Positions 17,474-26,479 of a stretch of DNA of 50,890 bases are shown in pieces (the first letter of the stretch is position 1; every line of letters starts with the position of its first letter). The stretch lies in assembly GCA_021769135.1 (NCBI GenBank), contig JAETTM010000028.1, forward strand, positions 1 through 50,890, given 5' to 3'. The notes under the pieces are model-generated. The model was not told the origin of the DNA. It searched no databases and worked only from the letters and a program-made list of their open reading frames with translations. The DNA is from Lachnospiraceae bacterium (GTDB lineage: Bacteria; Bacillota; Clostridia; Lachnospirales; Lachnospiraceae). The translations under genes were made by a program, and so were the position numbers.

Positions 17474-17518
17474 TATGCATAATCTAAGGGATGTTTATGC
17501 ATATTGATGCCTTTTTTA
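17465..17518 (+). terminator. Leader terminator overlapping the RAT
   Basis: GGCAT and TATGCATAA (17465-17482) pair with TTATGCATA and ATGCC (up to 17511), followed by six T residues. It should stop transcription before the PTS gene unless the antiterminator holds the alternative RAT hairpin. A separate hairpin with CACCA/TGGTG arms lies at about 17411-17434. Confidence 0.82.
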
Positions 17519-17632
17519 TATTTTAGGAAGAGGATTCCCATCTCCTTTACTCAGTGCAAAAAAGAGTATTCTTTTTCGGAAAAAGGTAATCATAGGCGTA
17601 GGCATTCTAAAAAAAATCAGGAGGGATAATTC

Positions 17633-19789
17633 ATGAAAGACAAAATTTTTGGCGTGCTGCAACGTGTAGGAAGATCTTTTATGCTGCCAATCGCGATTCT
17701 GCCGGTGGCTGGGCTGCTGCTGGGAGTTGGAGGCTCTTTTACCAATGAGACAATGCTGGAAACCTATGGGCTTATGGGCATTATGGGGCCTGGAACGGTG
17801 TTGAACGCTATTTTGCGGGTAATGAGCGCTGCAGGGGATATTGTATTTGCTAACCTCCCTATCATTTTTGCCATGGGCGTTGCCATAGGTATGGCGAAAA
17901 AGGAAAAAGAGGTGGCGGCATTGTCTGCGGCGATTGCCTTTTTCATTATGCATGCTTCCATAGGGGCCATGATAGCAAACCATGGGGGAACGGAAGCGAT
18001 GCTGGAGGGTGCCACCACATCGGTAGTTGGAATCACGTCGCTGCAGATGGGCGTGTTCGGGGGCATTATTGTAGGGCTGGGCGTATCCGCATTGCATAAC
18101 CGGTTTTATAAGATAGAACTGCCTCAGGTCCTTTCATTTTTCGGGGGAACGAGATTTGTGCCGATTGTCAGCGGGCTGGCATATACGGTGGTAGGTATTT
18201 TGATGTTTTTCATCTGGCCGGTAATCCAACAGGGGATTTATGCCGTAGGAGGCGTTGTGCTGCAGTCCGGCTACGCGGGAACGTGGATTTACGGGCTGAT
18301 GGAGAGGGCATTAATCCCGTTCGGCCTGCATCATGTATTTTATCTCCCGTTCTGGCAGACGGCCCTGGGCGGTACGATGGAAGTAGGCGGGCGTATGGTG
18401 GAAGGTGCACAGAATATCTTTTTTGCACAGCTGGCAGACCCTTCGGTGGAGCATTTTGCGGTGTCGGCCACCAGGTTTATGACAGGGAAATTCCCGCTGA
18501 TGATTTTCGGGCTTCCGGGAGCTGCGTTGGCTATGTATAAGGTGGCGAAGCCGGAAAAGAAAGAGGCTGTGGCAGGACTTTTGCTTTCGGCAGCGCTGAC
18601 TTCCATGCTGACCGGTATTACGGAGCCGCTGGAATTTACATTCTTGTTTGTGGCGCCTGTGCTATATGTTATCCATTGTGTGTTTGCAGGGCTTGCTTAT
18701 ATGCTGATGCACGTGTTCGGCGTAGGGGTCGGTATGACCTTCTCGGGAGGGTTAATCGACTTGTTCCTTTTCGGCATCTTGCAGGGAAACAAAAAAACAA
18801 GCTGGATATGGATTGTGGTGGTAGGCCTTGTTTACTTCGCGGTATATTATTTCCTGTTTTCCTTCCTTATATCAAAGATGGATTTGAAAACTCCCGGACG
18901 GGATGACAGCGAGGAAGTGAAATTATACCGCAGAAGCGATGTGGATGCCAGAAAGAAGGGTGCAGCCGCAGCTGCTGAAGGCGGAGCATCCGAAGAAGAT
19001 GCCCTGTCCGCTTCCATTTGCAAAGGGCTGGGAGGAAAGAAAAATATTTCCGATGTGGACTGCTGTGCAACAAGGCTGCGTTGTACCGTGCACAAATCCG
19101 AATTGGTGGATGATGGTTTACTGAAAGCGACCGGGGCATCCGGCGTGGTGCATAAGGGAAACGGAGTACAGGTGATTTATGGGCCGAGGGTGACGGTGAT
19201 TAAATCGAACTTGGAGGATTATCTGGAGACCGCGCCGGAGGAGGAATATATCCCGGAGAACAGAGAAGAAGATAAGGCAAAAGCAGAAGCGGGAACGGAA
19301 GAGAAAACCATGGGAGAGGTTATAAAAACGGAAATTATATATAGCCCGGTAAATGGTATGGCGGCCGATATTTCCCAGGTGCCCGATGAAGCATTTGCAG
19401 GCCGCATGATGGGAGACGGCGCAATGGTGATACCGGAAGACGGGGAAGTGCGGGCACCGGCGGACGGGGAAGTCAGCTTTGTGTTTGATACGAAGCATGC
19501 GATTGGTTTTGAAACGGCGGATAAAACGGCAATGCTGCTCCATATGGGGATTGATACTGTGAACTTGGGGGGCAAGGGTTTTGAAGTGTTTGTGAAAGAC
19601 GGGGATGCAGTGAAAAAAGGAGATATACTGATGAGGCTGGACCTGGAATTCCTGCGCAGCAATGCCCCATCGCTGGCTTCGCCGGTATTGTGCACGGAAT
19701 TGCCGGAGAACCAGAAGGTACGTTTGCTGAAAAGCGGCGAAATAAAGGCCGGAGAGGCCTTAATGGCAGTGGACACCTATAAAAATTAA
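17633..19789 (+). CDS. PTS transporter subunit IICBA, glucose/GlcNAc/maltose family
   Basis: A 718-aa fused permease. The IIC domain (about 1-425) begins with MLPIAILPVAGLLLGVG and holds multiple membrane spans, including a GITEPLEFTFLFVAP segment typical of the glucose superfamily. IIB (about 450-530) has the phosphocysteine segment DVDCCATRLRC. IIA (about 560-715) has the active-site HMGIDTV after the conserved SPVNG start. It imports and phosphorylates a hexose or aminosugar using phosphoenolpyruvate. The ribosome site is AGGAGGG. It is controlled by the RAT/terminator leader and the downstream BglG-type gene. The exact sugar is not determined. Confidence 0.92.
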   Translation: MKDKIFGVLQRVGRSFMLPIAILPVAGLLLGVGGSFTNETMLETYGLMGIMGPGTVLNAILRVMSAAGDIVFANLPIIFAMGVAIGMAKKEKEVAALSAAIAFFIMHASIGAMIANHGGTEAMLEGATTSVVGITSLQMGVFGGIIVGLGVSALHNRFYKIELPQVLSFFGGTRFVPIVSGLAYTVVGILMFFIWPVIQQGIYAVGGVVLQSGYAGTWIYGLMERALIPFGLHHVFYLPFWQTALGGTMEVGGRMVEGAQNIFFAQLADPSVEHFAVSATRFMTGKFPLMIFGLPGAALAMYKVAKPEKKEAVAGLLLSAALTSMLTGITEPLEFTFLFVAPVLYVIHCVFAGLAYMLMHVFGVGVGMTFSGGLIDLFLFGILQGNKKTSWIWIVVVGLVYFAVYYFLFSFLISKMDLKTPGRDDSEEVKLYRRSDVDARKKGAAAAAEGGASEEDALSASICKGLGGKKNISDVDCCATRLRCTVHKSELVDDGLLKATGASGVVHKGNGVQVIYGPRVTVIKSNLEDYLETAPEEEYIPENREEDKAKAEAGTEEKTMGEVIKTEIIYSPVNGMAADISQVPDEAFAGRMMGDGAMVIPEDGEVRAPADGEVSFVFDTKHAIGFETADKTAMLLHMGIDTVNLGGKGFEVFVKDGDAVKKGDILMRLDLEFLRSNAPSLASPVLCTELPENQKVRLLKSGEIKAGEALMAVDTYKN

Positions 19790-19832
19790 GCAAAAGCAAT
19801 AGGCCATAATACATCTGCGGGGGAAAAGAGTA

Positions 19833-20657
19833 ATGTTCAGAGTGAAGAAGGTGTTAAACCACAATACGCTGATAGGCATCGGAATGGATGATAACCGGGA
19901 ATATCTTCTGATTGGGAAAGGGATTGGCTTCGGAAGGAAAATCAGCCAGAGAATGGAAGCTCCTGAAGGAAGTACAGTATATTCGCTGCATGAGCAGACG
20001 CAGCGGGGAACGGCAGCGGAGCTGGTAAAAGGGATGGACCCGGTTTGCCTGGAAATCGCGGAGCAGATATTGAAGGAGAGCGAGAAGGTTTTTGGAAAAA
20101 TAGACTGGGCAATTCTTTTCCCCATGGCGGACCATATTGCATTTGCGGTAAAAAGGATACGGAACGGCGAACAGATAAGCAACCCTCTGACAGGGGATAT
20201 CCGTGCGCTGTTCCATATGGAATATAAGATTGCGGAAAGCGTCAGCCCGGTGTTGAAAGAAAAGCTGGATGCGGAGATAGACGAGCATGAAATAGGATAT
20301 ATCGCGTTACATATTCATTCGGCTATTGAAGATGAGAACGTGGCTTTGTCCATGCAGATAGCCAGGACGGTAAGGGAATGCATTCAGCTTGTGGAAAATG
20401 AGACGGGGATGACGATTGACGTAATGTCGCTTTCCTATAACAGGCTGATGAACCATGTCCGCTATATGGTGGCGAGAGCAGTAAAGGGGGAGAAGCTAAA
20501 GCTGAATATGAATGATTATATGTCGGAAAAATTCCCGGATGCTTTCCGTCTGGCCTCCATCGTATGCGGCCATCTGGAAAAATATCTGAAAAGGCCGATG
20601 GATGAGGTGGAAACAGGATATTTGGCTATGCACATACAAAGGGTTTCAGAAGAATAG
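19833..20657 (+). CDS. BglG/LicT-family transcriptional antiterminator
   Basis: A 274-aa protein. Residues 1-55 are the RNA-binding CAT domain (VKKVLNHNTLIGIG). Two PTS-regulation domains follow, with conserved His residues in FPMADHIAF and ALHIHSAI (PRD1) and in NHVRYM and AMHIQRVS (PRD2). It lies 43 nt after the PTS gene. Phosphorylation by the PTS should control its binding to the RAT at 17441, allowing transcription when the sugar is present. The length is normal for the family. Confidence 0.93.
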   Translation: MFRVKKVLNHNTLIGIGMDDNREYLLIGKGIGFGRKISQRMEAPEGSTVYSLHEQTQRGTAAELVKGMDPVCLEIAEQILKESEKVFGKIDWAILFPMADHIAFAVKRIRNGEQISNPLTGDIRALFHMEYKIAESVSPVLKEKLDAEIDEHEIGYIALHIHSAIEDENVALSMQIARTVRECIQLVENETGMTIDVMSLSYNRLMNHVRYMVARAVKGEKLKLNMNDYMSEKFPDAFRLASIVCGHLEKYLKRPMDEVETGYLAMHIQRVSEE

Positions 20658-20696
20658 GGCATCCCCCATGTATTGAAGATGCGTTGCCTCCTGCAG

Positions 20697-20729
20697 CGCT
20701 GCAAGCCGGGTGAGACATTGCTTGCAGCG
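20697..20729. terminator. Hairpin between convergent antiterminator and PHP genes
   Basis: CGCTGCAAGC (20697-20706) pairs perfectly with GCTTGCAGCG (20720-20729), loop 13 nt. There is no T-run, so termination would be weak or factor-dependent on either strand. Confidence 0.45.
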
Positions 20730-20754
20730 GGGTATTGGATTTCTATAAGAATTT

Positions 20755-21465
20755 TTATAAAAACCGTAAAAATGCTTCCGTGGAACGGTTCAATATCAGC
20801 TCTTCCGAAAACCCTGTTTCCCGGATAAGGTTCAGGGCATAGGTAAAGTTTGCGATATTGGCGCAGCCGTGGCTGTCGCTGGATAGGAGCACCGGATAAC
20901 GATATTTTTGGCAAAGCCGGAGAATGGCTTTGTCATTTTCTTTTACATTGCCCCTGTAGCCGCCCGGAGAGAGGGAACTGTTGTTAATTTCCAGCAGGAC
21001 ATGGAAATCCATGGCCGCTTCCATGAGGCGGTTATAGTCAGTGGGATATTTCTCATCGTCGGGATGGGCGATGATGCGGATATAGGGGTTTTCCATGGCG
21101 CGGATATAGGCCGCGGTATTTTCCTCCCGGGTTCCGGGGGCAAAACAGGGCGGATGCATGCCAGCGATACAGTAATCCAACTGCTTCATAATATCATCGG
21201 GCAAATCCAGGGTTCCTTCAACCCCCATAATATTGGCTTCGGCACCATATAAAACAGAAATCCCCATGCGTTTTGCCGGGGCCAGGTGCAGACCACGGAA
21301 ATAGGACAAACTGCATGAATTGGGGATTTTGGGGCCATGCTCGCTGATGCCCAGCAGCTTAAGCCCTATCTTCGATGCATATTTTATCATATCGGTAACG
21401 GTATCTTCCGTATAATGCCCGCTGGAAACGGAATGGGTATGTACGTCTAATGCAAAGGAATCCAT
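20755..21465 (-). CDS. PHP-domain phosphatase/hydrolase
   Basis: A 236-aa PHP-family protein. The metal-binding motif LDVHTHSVSSGH is near the start, then GISEHGPKIP, a central AGMHPP, IIAHPDDE, and late SSDSHG. These supply the histidines and aspartates of a trinuclear metal site, as in YcdX-type phosphatases. It is divergent from the glycyl-radical microcompartment locus and faces the PTS genes. The substrate is unknown; a sugar or nucleotide phosphate is likely. The ATG at 21465 follows a GAGGA site on the minus strand. Confidence 0.88.
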   Translation of the reverse strand: MDSFALDVHTHSVSSGHYTEDTVTDMIKYASKIGLKLLGISEHGPKIPNSCSLSYFRGLHLAPAKRMGISVLYGAEANIMGVEGTLDLPDDIMKQLDYCIAGMHPPCFAPGTREENTAAYIRAMENPYIRIIAHPDDEKYPTDYNRLMEAAMDFHVLLEINNSSLSPGGYRGNVKENDKAILRLCQKYRYPVLLSSDSHGCANIANFTYALNLIRETGFSEELILNRSTEAFLRFL

Positions 21466-21554
21466 AAAATCCTCCTGTTCTATATAGGCGAGTGCAAAAT
21501 GGGAGGCCCACAGCCTAAAGTTTCAAAAATCAACTCTATCGCAAGTTTATAATA

Positions 21555-21596
21555 CCATAAAAACAACATAAAAACAACAAAAAATATGTTGGATTG
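21555..21596 (+). promoter_or_regulatory. Candidate operator repeats upstream of the dehydratase
   Basis: Two AAAACAACA direct repeats (near 21560 and 21571) and a facing TGTTGG lie next to the -35 box. The related ACAACAC motif and TGTTGTTTTGTG occur at the aldolase promoter (27282-27345). I infer binding by the DeoR-family regulator at 36274. Confidence 0.45.
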
Positions 21597-21597
21597 G

Positions 21598-21627
21598 TTG
21601 ACTTTTGGGAAAAAGTATGTTTATAAT
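21598..21627 (+). promoter_or_regulatory. Promoter of the glycyl-radical enzyme operon
   Basis: TTGACT (21598-21603), 18-bp spacer, TATAAT (21622-21627). It lies about 95 bp upstream of the predicted start at 21727. Confidence 0.78.
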
Positions 21628-21726
21628 AGAGCATAGATAAGTGGAAAGAAGAAAAAAGAAGGAAAATTAAGGAGCAAAACAAGAGCCAGTAAAGGATTGA
21701 AGCGGGAAGCTGCGGAAGGAGAAGTT

Positions 21727-24264
21727 ATGGGATTATATCAATATGAGATTACGGACATAAAGAAGACGGATAGAATAGACAGGCTGATAGCCCATCTGTT
21801 TGAAAAAATGCCGGAGATTGAATCGGCCAGGGCGAAACTGATTACGGAATCTTATAAAGAGACGGAAAATGAGCCGATGATTATGCGCAGGGCGAAAGCA
21901 TTTGCCCATATTTTGGAGAATATACCGATTATTATCAGGGATGATGAGCTGGTGGTGGGAAGCAGCACAATCGCCCCCAGGGGATGCCAGACCTATCCTG
22001 AATTTTCCTACGAATGGCTGGAAGCGGAATTCGATACGGTAGCGACCCGCAGCGCTGACCCTTTTTACATATCGGAACAGGCGAAACGGGAAATCAAGGA
22101 AGCGGACAGCTATTGGAAAGGGAAAACCACAAGCGAACTGGCCACATCCTATATGGAGCCGGAGACATTGATTGCCATGGAGCACAACATGTTTACGCCT
22201 GGAAATTATTTTTACAACGGGGTAGGGCATGTGACAGTCCAGTACGAGAAAGTCCTGGCTATCGGCTATGAGGGAATCCGTGCCGAAGCGGAGAAGCTTT
22301 TGTCGGAATGCGATTTCGGCGATGGGGATTATGCGAGAAAATCCCGTTTCCTCCAGGCGGTTATCATCAGCTGCAATGCGGTTATCGCTTATGCTAACAG
22401 GTATGCGGAACTGGCAAAGCAGATGGCATCGGAGTGCAGGGATGCCGCAAGGCGGGAGGAACTGTTAAAAATCAGCGAAAACTGCAGCAAAGTTCCTGCG
22501 AAGGGGGCGGAGAGCTTTTATGAAGCCTGCCAGTCCTTCTGGTTTGTGCAGCAGCTTTTGCAGTTGGAGTCCAGCGGCCATTCCATTTCCCCGGGACGGT
22601 TTGACCAGTATATGTATCCTTATTATGAAGCGGACAGGAAGAAAGGCACTCTTAGCAAGGAATTTGCCCAGGAGTTAATCGACTGTATCTGGGTTAAGCT
22701 AAATGATTTGAATAAATGCAGGGATGCGGCCTCCGCAGAAGGCTTTGCGGGCTACAGCCTGTTCCAGAACCTGATAGCGGGAGGGCAGAACGGAGACGGG
22801 GTGGATGTGACCAATGATTTGTCCTTTATGACGATTCAGGCGTCCATGCATGTGCAGCTTCCCCAGCCGTCCTTTTCCGTCAGGGTGTGGAATGGTACGC
22901 CCCATGAATTCCTGATTAAGGCGGCGGAACTGACCAGGACCGGCGTAGGGCTTCCTGCTTATTATAATGATGAAGTGATTATTCCGGCATTGATAAACAG
23001 AGGGCTGACTTTGAAGGATGCGCGGGAATATAATATTATCGGCTGTGTGGAGCCTCAGAAGGCGGGGAAAACGGAAGGCTGGCATGATGCGGCATTTTTC
23101 AATATGTGCCGCCCGATGGAACTTGTTTTTTCCCAAGGGAAGGATAAGGGCGTCCAGGTGGGCGTAGTGACCAAACCTGTGGAAGAAATGAAGGAGTTTG
23201 AAGAGTTTTACGATGCTTATAAAGAGCAGATGAATTATATGATTAAGCTGCTTGTCAATGCGGATAATGCCATCGACGTGGCCCATGCGCAAAGGTGTCC
23301 GCTGCCGTTCCTTTCCTGTATGGTGGATGACTGCATGAAACGGGGGCTGACCGTTCAGGAAGGGGGAGCCGTTTATAACTTTACGGGGCCCCAGGGCTTT
23401 GGCGTGGCCAATATGGCGGATGCCCTTTATGCGGTGAAGACGCTTGTATTCGATGAACATAAGGCAACCTTGAAAGAGTTTAAAGAAGCCCTGGCCACCA
23501 ATTACGGCAAGGGCCTGACCAAAGAAATGGTAGGGGAAATGACGGCACAGATTGCTTCCAGCTTAAAAGAGGCAGGACAGGATATCGGGGAAAAAGAGAT
23601 TGCGGCCATTATGAAAACGGTAATCGAAACTTCCCAGATGCCGGCCGTAAAGGAAAATGGGGAACGGCTGTTAAAATTAATCGACCAGGTTCCCAAGTTC
23701 GGAAATGATATTCCGGAAGTGGACGCTTTTGCCAGGGATGTGGCTTATACTTATACAAGGCCTTTGCAGGAATACAAAAACCCCAGGGGCGGTATTTATC
23801 AGGCAGGGCTTTATCCGGTATCGGCCAATGTACCTTTGGGCGCGCAGACAGGAGCTACCCCTGACGGCAGGCTGGCCGGCACGCCGGTGGCGGATGGGGT
23901 ATCCCCGTCGGCAGGCAAGGACGTGAATGGGCCTACGGCTGCGGCAAATTCGGTGGCCAGGCTGGACCATTACATTGCTTCCAACGGAACGCTGTTTAAC
24001 CAGAAGTTCCACCCTTCCGCTTTGAGCGGTAGGGAAGGGCTGGAAAAATTCGTGGCGTTAATCCGGGCATATTTTGACCAGAAGGGGAGCCATATGCAGT
24101 TTAATGTAGTCAGCAGGGAAACGCTGCTGGATGCCCAGAAGAACCCGGAAAAATATAAACATCTGGTAGTAAGGGTGGCGGGGTACAGCGCATTGTTTAC
24201 TACGTTATCCCGTTCTTTACAGGATGATATTATAAACAGGACGGAACAGGGATTCGGCGCATAG
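21727..24264 (+). CDS. Glycyl-radical diol dehydratase (1,2-propanediol/glycerol dehydratase type)
   Basis: An 845-aa glycyl-radical enzyme. The active Cys440 sits in NIIGCVEPQ followed by GKTEGWHDAAFF; the GCVE-P form is typical of diol/glycerol dehydratases rather than choline lyases (GCVET). The radical Gly819 is in VRVAGYSALF near the C-terminus. The enzyme would remove water from 1,2-propanediol to give propanal without vitamin B12. The start at 21727 has AAGGAGA at good spacing; an in-frame ATG at 21697 lacks one. Unlike several other enzymes of this locus, it has no visible encapsulation helix at either end. The activase gene follows after 16 nt. Confidence 0.93.
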   Translation: MGLYQYEITDIKKTDRIDRLIAHLFEKMPEIESARAKLITESYKETENEPMIMRRAKAFAHILENIPIIIRDDELVVGSSTIAPRGCQTYPEFSYEWLEAEFDTVATRSADPFYISEQAKREIKEADSYWKGKTTSELATSYMEPETLIAMEHNMFTPGNYFYNGVGHVTVQYEKVLAIGYEGIRAEAEKLLSECDFGDGDYARKSRFLQAVIISCNAVIAYANRYAELAKQMASECRDAARREELLKISENCSKVPAKGAESFYEACQSFWFVQQLLQLESSGHSISPGRFDQYMYPYYEADRKKGTLSKEFAQELIDCIWVKLNDLNKCRDAASAEGFAGYSLFQNLIAGGQNGDGVDVTNDLSFMTIQASMHVQLPQPSFSVRVWNGTPHEFLIKAAELTRTGVGLPAYYNDEVIIPALINRGLTLKDAREYNIIGCVEPQKAGKTEGWHDAAFFNMCRPMELVFSQGKDKGVQVGVVTKPVEEMKEFEEFYDAYKEQMNYMIKLLVNADNAIDVAHAQRCPLPFLSCMVDDCMKRGLTVQEGGAVYNFTGPQGFGVANMADALYAVKTLVFDEHKATLKEFKEALATNYGKGLTKEMVGEMTAQIASSLKEAGQDIGEKEIAAIMKTVIETSQMPAVKENGERLLKLIDQVPKFGNDIPEVDAFARDVAYTYTRPLQEYKNPRGGIYQAGLYPVSANVPLGAQTGATPDGRLAGTPVADGVSPSAGKDVNGPTAAANSVARLDHYIASNGTLFNQKFHPSALSGREGLEKFVALIRAYFDQKGSHMQFNVVSRETLLDAQKNPEKYKHLVVRVAGYSALFTTLSRSLQDDIINRTEQGFGA

Positions 24265-24280
24265 TAAGGAAAGGTTGGAT

Positions 24281-25102
24281 ATGGAAGCATATAGACAGAC
24301 AAAAGGACGTATTTTCGATATTCAGAAGTTTTCCATCCATGACGGTGACGGCATCCGCACGATTGTGTTTTTAAAGGGCTGCGTGCTGAGGTGCAGATGG
24401 TGCTGCAACCCGGAATCCCAGGAATATGCCGTTCAGACGATGAAGGTGCAGGGAGAGCCGAAGATTATCGGCCAGGATGTGACGGTGGACGAGGTCATGC
24501 GGACGGTGGAGCAGGACCGGCCATATTATTACCGCTCCAGGGGAGGCTTGACATTGTCCGGCGGGGAAAGCCTTTGCCAGCCGGAATTTGCCAGGGATTT
24601 GCTGCGGGCGGCAAAAGAGCACGGCATTAATACGGCCATGGAAAGCATGGCATGTGCGAAATATGAAGTGATTGAAAGCATTCTGCCTTACCTGGACCAT
24701 TATTTATTGGATATCAAGCATATGAACCCGGAAAAGCATAAGGAATTCACCGGGAGAAGCAATGAACTGATGCTGGAAAATGCCGGAAAAATCGCGCGTT
24801 CCGGGCAGACCAGGCTGAGCATACGGATACCGGTAATCCCTACGTTTAATGACAGCGAAGCAGAAATCCGGGCGATAGCAGGATATGCAAAGAAGCTGGA
24901 TAAGGAATCCCGCCAGGCAGGAGGCCTGGGGATAGAAAAGGTTCATCTTCTCCCCTATCACAGGCTTGGGCAGGATAAATACGACGGGCTGGACAGGGAA
25001 TATCTGATGAAGGATATCGTTCCTCCTCAGGCGGAGAAGATGGCAGGGCTGAAAAAGGCGGCGGAGCAGGAGTCCGGGCTGGTATGCCAGATTGGGGGGT
25101 GA
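24281..25102 (+). CDS. Glycyl-radical enzyme activase (radical SAM)
   Basis: A 273-aa radical SAM protein that installs the glycyl radical on the upstream dehydratase. The cluster motif CVLRCRWC (CxxxCxxC) follows HDGDGIRTIVFLKGC. Further on are LTLSGGES and LLDIKHMNPEKH, then VHLLPYHRLGQDKY near the C-terminus. The length matches pyruvate-formate-lyase activase; the additional ferredoxin-like Cys clusters seen in many glycerol dehydratase activases are absent. The ATG at 24281 is preceded by AAGGAAAGG. Confidence 0.93.
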   Translation: MEAYRQTKGRIFDIQKFSIHDGDGIRTIVFLKGCVLRCRWCCNPESQEYAVQTMKVQGEPKIIGQDVTVDEVMRTVEQDRPYYYRSRGGLTLSGGESLCQPEFARDLLRAAKEHGINTAMESMACAKYEVIESILPYLDHYLLDIKHMNPEKHKEFTGRSNELMLENAGKIARSGQTRLSIRIPVIPTFNDSEAEIRAIAGYAKKLDKESRQAGGLGIEKVHLLPYHRLGQDKYDGLDREYLMKDIVPPQAEKMAGLKKAAEQESGLVCQIGG

Positions 25103-25134
25103 ATGACCAATGGCATTAGGGTGATGGGGCGGAC

Positions 25135-25373
25135 GCTGGGAGAATGATAAAATCCTCCGTCGCCACGCTCTCGCTCTGGGAAAAACGCAGCGGACACATA
25201 AGGCGCTAAAAGACGGCGCCTAAGTGCCGGCGTTTTTACCTTATAGGATTCGGGTGTCAAAAGCCCTGGCCGCGGAATGCGCCTGGCACTTTGCACAAAA
25301 AAGTTGTGCGCCTTCCATTGTGCGAAGCATTCTTTTTCGAAGGGCTCCTTGAGGATTTTATCATTCTCGCAGC
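25135..25373. mobile_element. MITE-like element with 23-bp terminal inverted repeats
   Basis: The left end at 25135-25157 and right end at 25351-25373 are inverted copies with one mismatch, sharing the core GAGAATGATAAAATCCTC. The 239-bp interior has no gene. It contains a hairpin with AAAAACGC/GCGTTTTT arms (about 25178-25240) and a second with TGCAC/GTGC arms. It separates the activase from the EutS-type shell gene, 19 bp before its start. Confidence 0.72.
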
Positions 25374-25392
25374 TGGCTGAGGTATTAACGGA

Positions 25393-25941
25393 ATGGCATT
25401 GGTTCAGGAGAAGGGCGGAACTGTTACGAATTGGGAAGCAGATAAACGGATAAGGACGGAGAGTGTAGGGATGCAGGAAAATGTATGGACATCGGGAAAT
25501 GAGGCTTTAGGAAATAGAGTATCGGGGAATGGGGCTTCAGAAAATAGAGTATCGGGAAACGGATTCCGCTCGCAGGATGAACTGTCAACGGAGGGGAAGA
25601 CGAGGATTGTTCAGGAACTGGTGCCGGGGAAACAGATTACCATTGCCCATTTGATAGCGAACCCGGATAAGATTTTATATGAAAAGCTGGGTCTGGACCC
25701 CAGCGTGGATTATTCCAGGTCCGCCATCGGTGTGTTGACGATAAGCCCGGCGGAGACGGCGGTCATCGCCGCGGATATCGCGATAAAAGCGGCAGGGATT
25801 GAGCTTGGCTTTGTGGACAGGTTCAGCGGAACTTTGATTATTACCGGAACGGTGTCGGAGACGGAAGCGTCTTTAAAGGCGGTGCTGGATTATACGAAGG
25901 AAAAAATGGGCTTTGCCGTATGCCCGTTGACGCGTACGTAG
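25393..25941 (+). CDS. EutS/PduU-type microcompartment shell protein with N-terminal extension
   Basis: The last 112 residues or so match EutS (circularly permuted BMC-H): RIVQELVPGKQITIAHLIA, then IGVLTISPAETAVIAADIA and FVDRFSGTLIITG. About 68 residues precede this, low in complexity, with two in-frame 10-residue repeats (SGNEALGNRV, SGNGASENRV) and no internal ATG close to the domain. An ATG at 25471 would remove part of the extension. Canonical EutS has no such tail. The gene starts 19 bp after the MITE, so its 5' region may have been reshaped by insertion. Confidence 0.85.
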   Translation: MALVQEKGGTVTNWEADKRIRTESVGMQENVWTSGNEALGNRVSGNGASENRVSGNGFRSQDELSTEGKTRIVQELVPGKQITIAHLIANPDKILYEKLGLDPSVDYSRSAIGVLTISPAETAVIAADIAIKAAGIELGFVDRFSGTLIITGTVSETEASLKAVLDYTKEKMGFAVCPLTRT

Positions 25942-26023
25942 CGTCCTGATGGGAAGGCCGCCCAAGGGCGGCGGAACTAAAAGGAAGGGTGCCGTAAAAT
26001 CCAGTGCAGAAATAGGGTAAAAG

Positions 26024-26479
26024 ATGAAAAAAATTATATTGATGGGTCGGAGCGAATGCGGGAAAACCACATTGACGCAGGCGCTAAAAGGGGAGCGGAT
26101 CCAATACCACAAAACCCAATATATCAATTATTTTGATGTAATAATCGATACGCCGGGGGAGTATATCCAGACGAAACAGCTGGGGTATGCGTTGGCTCTA
26201 TATGCTTATGAAGCGGATGTTGTGGGATTGCTGCTGTCCGCTACCGAACCCTATTCCTTATACCCGCCCAATATTACATGTATGGTAAACCGTGAAGTGG
26301 TGGGTATTGTGACGAAAATAAACGAAAAAGGGGCGAATCCGGAACGGGCAAAACGATGGCTGCAGCTTAGCGGATGCAAGACCATATTTTTTGTAGATTC
26401 TAAGCTCCAGCAGGGAATCCCGGAAATTTTGGAATATCTTAGGGAGGAAGGGGATGTGATGCCCTGGGAGAAAGATTGA
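26024..26479 (+). CDS. EutP/PduV-type small GTPase-like protein
   Basis: A 151-aa P-loop protein beginning KKIILMGRSECGKTTLTQAL, followed by VIIDTPGEYIQTKQLGYAL and a GIVTKINEKGANP specificity segment. This is the EutP/PduV family, which has been linked to microcompartment positioning (PduV) and acetate-kinase activity (EutP). It lies between two shell/enzyme blocks of the locus. The upstream sequence ends with the repeated start-proximal motif (GTGCAGAAATAGGG, from 26004). Confidence 0.9.
   Translation: MKKIILMGRSECGKTTLTQALKGERIQYHKTQYINYFDVIIDTPGEYIQTKQLGYALALYAYEADVVGLLLSATEPYSLYPPNITCMVNREVVGIVTKINEKGANPERAKRWLQLSGCKTIFFVDSKLQQGIPEILEYLREEGDVMPWEKD

Noticed and set aside
17306-17632. 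Small protein gene in the PTS leader
   Set aside because: The stretch is explained by promoter, RAT and terminator; no frame has a ribosome site and start.
21466-21726. Cobalamin riboswitch expected for a diol dehydratase locus
   Set aside because: No B12-box-like sequence is visible, and the dehydratase is a B12-independent glycyl-radical enzyme.
22699-23460. Long open frame antisense to the glycyl-radical enzyme
   Set aside because: It is a shadow of a highly conserved gene on the other strand, without a ribosome site or recognisable domain.
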